In this document: positions 11,596-21,953 of the stretch, one piece after another
How positions within the stretch are numbered: position 1 is the stretch's first letter
How the letters are laid out: every line of letters begins with the position of its first letter
From: Cercophora sp. LCS_1
Taxonomy: Eukaryota; Ascomycota; Sordariomycetes; Sordariales; Lasiosphaeriaceae
Reading direction: 5' to 3'
DNA: 64,000 nt
Assembly: GCA_036250225.1 (NCBI GenBank)
Contig: JAPZLL010000003.1
Coordinates: forward strand, 62,001 to 126,000
Notes under the pieces: model-generated
What the model was told of the DNA's origin: nothing
Seen by the model: the letters and a program-made list of their open reading frames with translations, nothing else
Database searches by the model: none
Translations under genes and position numbers: made by a program

Positions 11596-12839
11596 CTACC
11601 TCTTCAGACGAGCTTCAATCTGGACCGTTGCGCCAATGCCCGAAGGCCACACCTTGACCAGCTCCAATCCAGCAGCATCGAAGATCTCGTTAAACTCCTT
11701 GAGCGTCTTCTCCTTTCCAGACATAGACATTAGGTTGAAGTCAAGCCAGTACAGGTCCTTCAGCTGGCCGACCTCGACCTTTTCGGGGATCAGCATGTCG
11801 GTGATGATGAGTCGCGAATCCGGGCCCATCGCCTGCGCAGTATTCTTGACGAATTGAATGCACACGTCGTTGTAAAAATCGTGCAGGAATCGTCTCATAA
11901 AGTACACGTGCGCGTCTGGACGTCCACGGATTAGCTTGAGTTTCACCTCCCTCATAATGTTCTGGGCTACTCACTCTTGACAGGTTGCGGCGTAAAGGCA
12001 TCGTACACCATCTTTTCGATTCCCGGGACCTCATCCTCCTTCAAGGTATCAATGACAGAAGGTAGATCCTGTAGCACCAGTTTCCCGCCAAAGGCCCCAG
12101 GAATCTCCTGCTGAAGCTTGACGAGGGCTTGACCCTTGCCTCCGCCAATGTCCACGACAAACGGTCTCTCTGGCTCTTTTTCAACCTGCTCTTTCAGCGT
12201 CTCCCATGGAAACATGCCCCAAATGGGCATATTCTTCTCCATGGCAGCCAGGGTCGAGTTCCAGATGCCCCTCATCTCGACATCCTCGTCAATGACATCG
12301 TAGTATGTCTTACCCTCCTTCCCAAGGGCATATGCAAACGGCGACTTCTTGAGATCATACAAATCCTCGGGCTTGTGCGATTTAAAGTAGTCGGGGAGAC
12401 TGAAGAAAGATTTGCCAAAGTCGGACGACACAAGGAAAACGCCACCTAGGGCTTGCGGCCCAAATATCAGAGACAGCTCATTGTGCGTGTAAGTGTCGGG
12501 CTCTGGTTCGGAAAAAAAGCCGCTCACCGCGGCGACGCGGAGCAGACGTTGGACGGCTGAAATATCGATGTTGAGGGCCGAGGCAAGCTCGCTGGCTGTG
12601 ATGATGCTGCCGACGGGGATTTTGTCCCACGCGCCGAGGTGATAGAGGGTATAAAGAGCTCCTGTGGTCGAGGTGTATTCGACGAATTTGGTGACAATGT
12701 CATACGGTTGCTCAAGCGCGGCCGTCACCTTGCCAGACAGTTTGAGGAGCTCGAGATGCTGTCCCGGAGAGGGGTTTTGGTTTGCCTTGAGAGCAGCAAC
12801 AAGCTCTTCGGCGGCACGTAGAGCGGCGGCGGTATCCAT
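11596..12839 (-). CDS. COMT-like SAM-dependent O-methyltransferase
   Basis: Predicted class II plant-COMT-like enzyme (Methyltransf_2 family) transferring a methyl group from SAM to a hydroxyl of a small molecule, probably a secondary metabolite. Exons 12839-11975 and 11915-11596 give 394 aa; the 59-nt intron joins VK-N-AHVYF and has a GCTAATC branch site. A winged-helix dimerisation region (about 60-150, with SIITASELASALNI and VQRLLR) precedes the Rossmann domain. SAM motif I is VVDIGGGKGQ (about 231-240), followed by VLQDLPSVI. The segment FMRRFLHDF contains the His expected to act as catalytic base. Length is normal. The gene is divergent from a LaeA-like methyltransferase 1.4 kb away, but no polyketide synthase, NRPS or terpene synthase lies in the window, so the substrate cannot be guessed. 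Confidence 0.9.
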
Positions 12840-14244
12840 GGTAAAGAATGGCTCGTTGCCGTTGCAGCTGGGTATGAACTCGGGAGTGGAGATGACTCTC
12901 TAGAAAACCCGGGTGTAGGGTAGGGAGGACTGGGAGAGGAGACCACTGATATTTCCCGAACGCGCTCCATGAGCTTGACGGACCCTCCCCCTCGGCTTCC
13001 CCCTCCCAGCACAGCGCAAGACCAACTTCGACAAGCTTATCAGCACGTCATGCCATATCCAGCATGGCCCGCAGCACTGGGACGACGGCGCAGAATGCGG
13101 AAGACATGTTGGATGCGCGGACCGAGGGAGTGGAACAGAGCCTGACTCCATTGGGAGCCATCTTCCCCCCAATCTTGGACATGAACTCACCACATGGAGC
13201 CTCGGACGTCTTCCCCTCTTCTGTGCCACCCCCGGCGGTTGCGGGGGTCAGGGGCGGGAAGCCGACACAGTCCCTGACAGGGTATCCCCTAAGCCGGCGC
13301 CGGAAGACACGGCTCTTTCTCGCTCGATAACGGGCAAAAGCACAACCTCGATGCCTCTGTGATTATGTCCAGCCCCCAAAATACCGTTAGAAAACCCTGC
13401 GCATTTCGGTCCAGCCGTTCTGCACAGAGAACCGTTCGGTAGAACCATCCTAAGCACATGCTGTGCCGCGTGGCTCGATTTGTCGGGTCGCCCGCTTGCC
13501 CTTGCAATCAGCGAGACGAGCCAAGTCAACGCTCACACGCCGACCTGGTCCCCCCCCTTTCCAGGCCGCAGATAGAAAACCCCGCGGTGGCGTTCGATAT
13601 CCCAGCGATTTGGCGAGCTCTGCGCCCGTTTTGGCGAGAGGGGTGTGCTCGTACCGGTTCCAGGTTGCTGAGCGGCCGATTCAGTGCTGCAGCCACTCTG
13701 CGCGCGAGCTGCGTGGTCCATGGCGTGCATAGCTCCTGTGCCGTGCTGTTTGTCTCGTACGCAGCGCGGTGAATCGAGGTGTGGCACGCCATTTAGCGAG
13801 ACAACCAAAGACGGGCAAGGAGGGGGAAAGCGGGAAGAGGATCGAGAGTCGTCGCCAACATGACTGCTGCTGCTGGTATCTATTGCTCCCCCCTTCCCTC
13901 TTCCTTGATATCAGCACAAATCCACAACGAACAAAGGGATCACTCAATAAGGCTCAATTGGCGCGGGGCCCTTCGTCTCGCCTCGCACACTAACGGAACG
14001 ACGAGGCCGCCGCGGGCCGCGCCAAAGCCAAGCAAGTGACGGGACGGCAAGCTGTCTGGGCTAGCGTAGGAAACTATTCCCGCTAGACCCAGCGACCCTG
14101 ACCGTGTCTGCGGCGGGGATGTGCGGCGGGTGACGGGTCGAGCGCAAAGCAAGGCTTTTGTTTCCACGATTTCCCTGCAACCGCCGACAAGCTCCCTGCC
14201 TCAAATATCGCGACAACGGCGAACCCACCCACAAACCCCACGAG
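12840..14244. other. Divergent promoter region between two methyltransferase genes
   Basis: 1.4 kb separating the starts of the O-methyltransferase (-) and the LaeA-like gene (+). Small open frames overlap on both strands and are not convincing. It probably contains both promoters. Confidence 0.5.
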
Positions 14245-15849
14245 ATGCAAGGCGACCCGTTACTCGGTCCCATCCAGCCAGATGAGGTGAGTGACGCATG
14301 TTCCACTGCAGCGAGCACGCGGCGCGGACGTCCGCTGTCAACAACGCCTGCCGCCAATCGCTGTTTCAGAGCATTGTGTTTTGCTCGAGATGGTCGCTAA
14401 CCATGTTGAATCTCCCCACGTAGGCGTTTGTTGAAGATGAGGTACGCTGAACTGAATCGGGGATGCAAGAGTCGCATCGATGTGGAAAAAGAAAAACATA
14501 ATAAACAGGAAGCGCATTCTAATTGCAAATACACATGCTAGGGCACCGAGCTCGAGAGCGCCGCTGGCAGCTCGCTGACATCAATTACGTCGTCCATTAT
14601 GAATGGTACGGTCGAGGATGGGCGCGTGTATGCGGTATATGGCAAAGAGGAATATGGCATGCCTATGGACGACGAGGAAATGGATCGTATGGATATGGCG
14701 CACGCCAAGTACAACGCGCTGCTCGACAAGAAACGGTTTCTTGCCCCTATCGGAGACAACCCGCAGAGGATACTTGATCTTGGATGCGGGACGGGTATGT
14801 TGTGTTGCCTCCGGTCTTCTGTGTGCCGGGATCTCGGTTGCTAAGGGTGGGACACGGTTCTAGGTATATGGTGCATCGATGTCGCGGACATGTTTCCCTC
14901 GGCCCAGGTCGTAGGGGTCGACATCGCGCCCACGCAGCCCGAGTGGGTTCCGGCAAACTGCGCCTTCGAGCTTGACGACATCGAGCAGCCGTGGACGTGG
15001 AAAAAGAATTCGTTCGACTTCATCTTCACCCGCGACCTGATCCTTGCGATCCGCGACTTTCCAAAACTCATCCAACAGGCCTACGAGTAACAACACCCCT
15101 GATCCCCCACGCCGCGTGACCCATCTGACAAGTCTGCAAGACACCTTAAGCCCGGCGGCTACCTCGAGCTCCAGTCGGTAACGGGCGTCTTACGATGCGA
15201 CGACGGGACGTTGTCCCCCGACTCGCCATTCCAGAAATTCTCAGACTCCATCTACGAGACGACGCGAATCTTTGGTACGCCCGTCGACGACCCGCTGCGA
15301 TGGAGGCAATGGCTCGAGGAAGCCGGCTTTGAGGACGTCACAGAGATCATCCACAAGCTGCCCTGCAACCCATGGCCCAAGGACCAGCGGCTGAAGCTGG
15401 TGGGCGCCTTTGAGATGGAGAACCTGCTCTTTGGGCTCAGCGGCATGGTCACGCGGTTATTCAGCAAAGCGCTCGGGTGGACGCCAGAGCAGATCCAGGT
15501 TTTCCTCGTCGATGTAAGGAGAGAAATCAAGAATCGCAACGTCCACGCGTACTGGCCTTAGTGAGTTGTTGTCTCCTTGTCTTGACGAAAGTTAGTTAGC
15601 TGACTACCAATGATATACAGTCCTGTCGTGTACGGGAGGAAACCACTCCACCCGAAGCCGCGCTCTCCGCCTCCGGTGCCAGTATCGGCGCCACCACCGG
15701 CGCCTTCAGCGTCGGAAATCATCGCTGCGGCGTCACCAGAGGCCGAGCCCACTGTTGAGGAACCGCCAGCGGTAACAGAACCAACTGCTGATGCGCAGCA
15801 ACCAACGGTTGAGACAGTGCCAGAGCAGCCACATGCAGTGAATCCTTAA
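14245..15849 (+). CDS. LaeA-like SAM-dependent methyltransferase
   Basis: Fungal TAM/LaeA-like methyltransferase; relatives include the global secondary-metabolism regulator LaeA, but most such paralogues have no known substrate. Exons are 14245-14286, 14424-14441 (18 nt), 14542-14794, 14864-15086, 15141-15560 and 15621-15849, giving 394 aa. The acidic Ser-rich N-terminus (TELESAAGSSLTSITSS) precedes VYAVYGKEEYGMPMDDEEMDR, the usual entry to this fold. SAM motif I is ILDLGCGTGIW, split by an intron, followed by ADMFPSAQVVGVDIAP and FDFIFTRDL. LKPGGYLELQS is the post-domain motif. The last exon encodes a low-complexity Pro/Glu/Ala/Val tail of about 70 residues, an unusual addition. All junctions restore the frame and family motifs. 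I do not claim it is LaeA itself, which normally partners velvet proteins; none is present here. Confidence 0.88.
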
Positions 15850-16426
15850 GACCTGATTGCTTCAGCGTGGGTGTTTGGAGTTGAGAAAGATGGAAGGGCT
15901 CCGGTCGGGAACGCAATAGCTGATGGATTTTATCGTGATGTCGGCGCACTCACATTCAGGAGGATACCTATTTGATATTGGGTTTTGGGTTTTGGGTAAA
16001 TGGGAAAGCGGGAACATGATGGATTGGGATATATATATACGCGGCCCACTGAAGAGTCCAGGGAGGCCATGGGATGGGGACAACGAATCAAAGTAATGAT
16101 AAGATACCTATGAAGGATAAGATATGAAGGTTTTATTGTGTGCGACAAAGTTGGTAGAACACGTTCCTATGTGCTCTTGGTAGTGGTGTGTAATTCACTG
16201 CGACCTTGTACGTACTCAGTCTCTCACACATTCGAGGACACCCACGAAGTTGATTCAAATATATATTTTTTTGATTTAATAACCGTTCAAAACGGTGCCA
16301 TCTTGGTATAACCCTCTCTAAAACTCATCCAACCCAAAACGCCAATCCATGCATGCAATGGAGGTTATCTACAATGTCCGTAGCCAACCGCACACCCCCT
16401 TCTTTCTTCTTTTCGACGACCAACAC
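15850..16426. other. Convergent intergenic region with a G-quadruplex motif
   Basis: 577 bases between the converging LaeA-like and small mitochondrial-protein genes. It is AT-rich with several ATATAT runs, consistent with 3' processing signals, and holds a G-rich motif listed separately. Confidence 0.5.
15980..16004 (+). other. Four-tract G-quadruplex motif in the 3' region
   Basis: Four GGG runs separated by loops TTTT, TTTT and TAAAT. This fits the standard G3N1-7 pattern exactly. It lies 130 bases past the LaeA-like stop, on the sense strand, so it could form in the 3' UTR RNA. Confidence 0.6.
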
Positions 16427-16763
16427 TCAAACCCGCTCGTCGAGAGCGACACGGCCAAGATACGGCCAGCCGAGCATCAGAAAGATGGTAGGGAAGAACC
16501 TGTTTTTCAACAAAGTTAGTGAAACCGCTTCATCATCGGAGCTGGGTTTGGTTCGAATAAACGTACACGACACCCTGCTTGGCAACTCGCCCCAGCTGTC
16601 TGCCCCAGTCGGCGGCAGCGGCGTTGGTAGTGACGGGGAGGCGCTCAAACGGATGAGGCTCGAATGACCGGGCGAAGCCCCGGAGAGAGCTGATGACGGA
16701 GAACTGGCGGCGGCCGGCGGCGGCACCGAAACGGAAGGCGGCACGAGCAGCGATGGGAGACAT
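16427..16763 (-). CDS. Small predicted mitochondrial single-pass membrane protein
   Basis: Two exons, 16763-16567 and 16499-16427, give 89 aa. I do not recognise the family. The first 30 residues are rich in Arg, Ala, Ser and Phe with no acidic residue (MSPIAARAAFRFGAAAGRRQ), as expected of a mitochondrial presequence. They are followed by ARSFEPHPFERLPVTTNAAAADWGRQLGRVAKQ and then one hydrophobic segment, FFPTIFLMLGWPYLG, created across the splice junction, and a short charged end. The intron has donor GTACGT, a CTAAC branch site and CAG acceptor, and is joined in phase 2. The layout resembles small accessory subunits of respiratory complexes or ATP synthase, but no specific one matches in memory. 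A GT dinucleotide repeat lies in its leader. Confidence 0.68.
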
Positions 16764-17740
16764 GTTTCTTGTTGTGTGTGTGTGTGTGTGTTTTGTGTGA
16801 GGAGAGGGGAGGATTGGTGGGTTGTTGTTTCTTGTAAACCGGGTACAAAATTGTACAAAATGATACACCAAGGAGGGAGTGGCGAGATGGACGACCTGAT
16901 GGGGAGGAGTAGAGAGAGATGGAACTCTGAAGCTGTGATTGACTGAATCTGATGATGATACACAAGAAGCAAACTGCACGACAAGAACAACAAGTCTTAT
17001 ATACAAAGATCTAATCCAGTTCCCGAGGTCCCAACCGGCCTGTCCCTTTGCTGGCGCCATCCATGGACCTGGATCCTCCCGACCGTTTCCCGTGGGCAGA
17101 TTGCAGGTTCCCGATTCCGAGTTGTGTTCGTCGGCTGGCCGCATGGCTGAGCCCAGCAAGCGAGCCGAGAACAGAGGCGGGAGTGAGAAAATGGGTGTAT
17201 GCACGTTCATCGCGATGCGATCATGCCATGGAGGTCCCAAAAGCACCAGATCCCTTCCGCAGTCCTTTACGCCAGCCAATGGGACGGGGGCCGATCGTGA
17301 GGTGTCGGGCGCTCACTTTGGCTGCGGTTGCTGGGCACACGGGGCGGATGGGTCGATTTTCAGACGAACTCGCCGCGCAGTCGTCCAATGTGGTGTGATC
17401 GGACGGTGCCGCTGGCCGGTCCCACATTTTCCCTGGGGCGTCTTCGCCAAGCGTTCAGCTGGCAGCTGACAGGCCGGGAACATCCATTTATCCCGGGCAA
17501 GGGCTTTAGACTTCAGCGCCCGTCGAGAATAGGCAGCCGGCGTTCTAGGCCCAACGGGCGGTTTGATGGGTTGGGTTATGGCATTTTACAATTGCCCATT
17601 CCGATTTTGGAGTTGCGAGATGTGGTCATTGCTCGGAAGATTGGCGTCATCAAGTCTGCGCGACCAGAGTCCACGTCACGTCGCATCGCAGCTGGGGGTA
17701 TCATTCGTTTTTTGTACTTATCCTTCCTCCGCTATCTACA
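16764..17740. other. Intergenic region with a GT microsatellite
   Basis: 977 bases between homoserine kinase's stop and the small mitochondrial gene's start, both on the minus strand. It contains the GT repeat listed separately. No gene is seen. Confidence 0.5.
16773..16791. repeat. GT dinucleotide microsatellite
   Basis: About nine uninterrupted TG units, ten bases upstream of the small mitochondrial gene's ATG. On the coding strand this is a CA repeat in the leader. Confidence 0.85.
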
Positions 17741-18930
17741 TCATTGCACACGGGTGACCGTCGTCCCGTCCGCTGGCTCCAGCACCTTCCAATTGCAGAT
17801 GATGTTCTGTCTTTTGAAGTAGCTGATGATCCGGTCTGCGATCTCCTCAAAGTTGCTCGTCGCCAATGCCAAAATCGTAGGGCCAGCTCCCGATAAGCAA
17901 ACTCCCAGCAGCCCTGGCTGGGTTGCCGGCGTCATGGACTCAACAATCTCGGACAGTCCGGGGATCAGTGTTTGCCGGTACGGCTGGTGAAGCTTGTCCT
18001 GCATCGCCAAGTATATGAGCTCCGGGTCGAGAGGCGACTGGCCGAGGGCAACGGGAAGGAGGGCTATTCTTTGAAGATTGAAGATCTGCAGTCTCGTCAG
18101 TTGCTTCTCGGCGTTTCCAGATGGGAAGGAGGCGCCATACCACATCCGGGCGGGGATAGAGCGACGGGAGCACCTCGCGAGCCTTCGCCGTGGGGACTTC
18201 GAACTCGGGGATGATGGCAACGGCCTTGATCTCGGGCGCCCAGGGGAACTTGATGTGATGACCGATTCCGTGGGGCGGCTCGGGGGGCCGGATGCCCGTA
18301 TCTACGCCTCCCGCGGGGGCCGGGAGGACTTCACTGAGGGGGATCTCTGTACGGGCGACGTCCTCGGGGGCCAATGGCTTGAGGTAGGTTCCGACGAAAC
18401 CACCAAACAGGGAGGCGCCAACATTATCAGGGTGGCGTTCTTTTTGCGCGACATTAGACCTTAGACACGATAAGCTTGGAGTTCAAGACAGACAACGCAC
18501 CGATCATCAAGGCGAAGTCAAAGAGACGCTCCGGGGTAAGGTGGTGCAGATGGCCCACCTCCTTGCCAAGCATCACGCCGGCCACAACAGCAGCTCCCGA
18601 GGAGCCCAGGCCCCGGCCGAGCGGGATAGGGTTCTTGATGTGGACATGGGTTTCGACGGGGAAGCTGCGCTGGTCGTGGCAGCGGAGCACGTAGAGGGCT
18701 ACACGTGTGAGCAGGTTGACTTCGGGGTCGAGGCTGATATCGTCTCCGTCCTCGCCCTGGCCCTCGTACGTGACGCGGCAGTTGAGTGGATGATCAGACT
18801 TGTCCTTGGACCGATCAATGGTAACGTGCAGCTCCAGGTACATGGACAGAGCCAGTCCGATGACGTCGAACCCGGGCCCGATGTTCGCGCTCGAGCACGG
18901 CGTCTTGATGATAAAGGATTCGGTCGCCAT
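17741..18930 (-). CDS. THR1: Homoserine kinase
   Basis: GHMP-family kinase converting L-homoserine and ATP to O-phosphohomoserine, the step before threonine synthase in threonine synthesis; cytosolic. Exons 18930-18501, 18439-18141 and 18085-17741 give 357 aa, matching yeast Thr1. The N-terminus reads FIIKTPCSSANIGPGFDVIGLAL. The GHMP ATP-binding motif is PLGRGLGSSGAAVVAG (about 110-125). ERHPDNVGASLFGGF is created across intron 1, and FNLQRIALLPVALGQ follows intron 2. The C-terminal motif LGVCLSGAGPTILAL is intact. Both introns have good donors (GTGCGT, GTATGG) and restore the frame. The annotation looks complete, with no missing catalytic motif. I looked for an exact TGACTCA general-control site just upstream and did not see one. 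Confidence 0.95.
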
Positions 18931-19855
18931 TTCGTCGTCGTCTGCGTGATAGATTCGTGTACCGCCGTGTTGAAAACAAATAAATGCGAGAAGCGTAGTC
19001 GGCCGCTACTTCCCTATGACGCGAATTTTTGTTGGCTTTCGGTGGGCACCGATTGCGGAGCGCGGGGCCGGGCTCTGCACTCGGCGCCTAGCCGGCCCGG
19101 CCGAGCCCTACCAAGGTTCCAACAGCCACGGCCTTGAACCGCCGCCCAGGGTGGCATTGGCGCAAGAAGAACCATTTCTGGCAAGACGGCTTATCAGGGT
19201 TAGTAACCACGAGAAAATCTCAACCCTACATACACACGGAGAGTACTGGACACTTCCTCAACGTATGCGTGACCACGTTGCCACTGCAGTATTCAAGACC
19301 CCAGTGCATCACTCAACATCCAAATGCCTAACAATATTAAAAAAGGCATTGGGGGGTTTTTTTTTGGGGCACTTTTGACATATACAATACCTGTCTCGGC
19401 CACTTGAAGTGACATTGAGGCGGGTTAGGTGCGCCGATTTTGTTGTCACCGAGTTAACAAGACACTAAAGTAGTGAACATCTCACTTCAAAACTTCCAAT
19501 CCTTTCCGCTGAGTCCGACGATTACATCTGCCTCTCGACGGCAGAACAACGTAGTTACACCCAAAATACCCAGAGACAAGACCTCATCAAACAACACGCC
19601 ATTCATAATTCATGCCATCGGAAAAGCCCCGTTACCACCTGACATCCATCCATCCCCCATTCCCTCTCCCTAACAGGAGGGTGGCATGCTTCATGTGCGT
19701 GGACTGCAAAACCCATCCAGTTCAACAATCGTCCAGCCAGCAGAGTAAACAAGCATATAAAAGTATATCCTCATGACAGAATATGAGAAAACAAGAGATA
19801 AACCGGACATGAACGACCTCAACACTTGAGAGTTGCACGTAATGAAGATGCTCGA
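18931..19855. other. Homoserine kinase promoter and Rheb 3' region
   Basis: 925 bases between two minus-strand genes. It includes a run of eleven T within 19350-19375. No gene is seen. Confidence 0.5.
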
Positions 19856-20645
19856 TCACATGACGACACACTTGCCCCCGGCAGCGGGCTCGTTGGGGTT
19901 CTGCGATTTTTCAATCTCGCCGATCAACAGTTCAAAGGCCTTGGAGACGTTCTCGCCGTACCGCGCGCTTGCTTCCGTGTGCGCGCAGCTGTACTTTTCT
20001 GCGAGGGCTTTGCCCTCTTCGGGCGTCACCTGGCGCTGTTCCGGCCGCAGATCGCACTTGTTACCTACGATGCAGATGGGGACAGAGTCGGTGCCCTGGG
20101 AGTTCAGTTGGTTAGGGTGAAGAACAAAAACAACGAGAGGGAAACTAGGGGTGAGTAAGATGGGGTGGGTCATACAAGATGGTTCAGGATCTTGTCACGA
20201 ATGACTTGAACCATTTCAAAAGAGGGGAGAGACGAGACCGAGTAGACGAGCATGTAGCCGTGGATGCCGATAAAGTGTTTGGAGTTTAGAATTGAGTATT
20301 CATCCTGAAATCGCGCGTGTTAGAAGTGAGGGCAGCATGAAGGCGTGGAAGTGAAAAACTCACTTGGCCGGCGGTGTCGACGATTTCGGTGGAAAAGTCT
20401 TGCCCCTTGTATCGAATCTCCTTGCTAAAGGTGTTTTCGATGGTGGGATAGTAGCTCTCTACGAAGTGGCCGTCGACATAACGGACGGCGAGCGAGGATT
20501 TGCCTGTACAAAGTGACCCCCACGGCGTGAGCTTGGGTGTTTACAACACTAAAAGAGGTGAAGGTGAGGTGGAGTTTGCACACATACCGACTGACCGACT
20601 ACCCACAATGGCAATCTTTCGCGACTTTGTTGGTTGAGAGGGCAT
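19856..20645 (-). CDS. RHB1: Rheb-type small GTPase
   Basis: Ras-family GTPase that activates TORC1 in most eukaryotes and affects Arg/Lys uptake in yeasts; it acts on endomembranes after farnesylation. Exons 20645-20588, 20503-20364, 20304-20176 and 20095-19856 give 188 aa. The P-loop is GSRSVGKSS; the Arg and Ser in place of Gly residues of Ras are a Rheb signature. Switch I is PTIENTF and the DTAGQ G3 motif is followed by DEYSILNSKHFIGIHGYMLVYS, almost diagnostic for Rheb. G4 is GNKCDL and G5 is EASAR. The protein ends in CVVM, a CAAX box favouring farnesyl transfer. The first exon is 58 nt and ends within the P-loop (phase 1), a junction common in this family. All motifs are intact. Confidence 0.95.
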
Positions 20646-21953
20646 TTAAACGGTTGTTGGGGGTGGATATCGCGGCTTGCGGGATGCTTGGTTGGAAGTG
20701 CGCGATGGGTGACTGGGCGACCTCGGAGGTTGCGATGCGATTGCGCTCGAAGCCGTGGTGTAAGCTCGCGCAGCGTGAGCGAGGGAGGACTATGGGGACC
20801 CTGGATTCAGGCGGGTACTCGGTCGGGCCTTCTCTTTTCTTTTGGAAAGTCAACCGAGACAATTGAAGGGGCGGTCTAAGCAACTGTTGTTTGCTCTCTT
20901 CGGCCAAGGGATGCGAGATGGCAACTCAAAGATGGAGTTTCAGCACGGCGTTGGCTGCTGCATCCACAAGATTCAATGGCACTTCGACGCAATGGCGGCA
21001 CTGTCGAGCAGGCAGATGCAAGGCACTCCGGCAGTGTTATTGACGTACACGTCCTCGAACTCTGCTTGTGTTGTTCAGCAAGGAGGGCGGCAAGCTTGGT
21101 GGGGTAGCGGCGGGTTCGATGGATGCTGGGCGTGTGCTGGTGGGGTAATCGGTTGAGAAATGGTGGGGCAAGAAAGATGCTAGACGCGTCGTCACGAAAC
21201 AGGCGGGGTCGCGGGGCGAGAGGATGCCCTGGAAAGATGACCCATCCCCAAGATGCGGCTCAACTTCAATCCTTCAGTCTTTCATACCTCATCCACCCCC
21301 ACCTAGGCGTCGGGGCAGTCACTCGGCACTCAACGAAGAAAATCATACCTGGCTTGTGACAGTATCCTCGAGTCCATGTCCACTAAGCCGCCGTAATGCC
21401 GGTTCCAGGTGGCTCCTGGCCCCATGTTCCCGTGAAAGCCGGAGCTTGTGATGTACCAGGGATGAGATCCATAAAGTTTACCAGTAACAGTGGTCCTCCT
21501 GGATGCACACCTGGTACCTGTGGGCAACCTCCACCCTGGCTGCAGCCTTGATCGGTTGTGTAACACACTGCACTGCCATCAGCCCAACAGCAACATCTCA
21601 GTCTACGGCTTGTCAGGGTGTCACCGTTTCGATAGCTGCCCAGCCTGATATCATATATCGTATCTCATGGGATACGACGTCAAAAAAAAAGAGCACGCTC
21701 ATCATCCGATATGTGCGTGCGTTGTCTGTATCTTGCTCCTGCTAGTCCCCGTCACATACAATGCCCACTTCCGGCAGCCGCCGCGCATGACGCCGACCCA
21801 TGATCCGTCCTGTTTTGCCCCATGCCCAATGCTACCAGCAACTTAAAACTCAAAAGCAACCGCTATCATCCTATGCTCCTGTATGCAACACAATATCCTT
21901 TCCACCTGAGCGCCCCAATCACCACACAACGAAAGAAATGCCTGTGCTCCAGC
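20646..21953. other. Intergenic region upstream of Rheb
   Basis: 1.3 kb between Wapl's stop and Rheb's start. Open frames of up to about 105 codons overlap each other and look random. It should hold the Rheb promoter and the Wapl 3' UTR. Confidence 0.45.
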
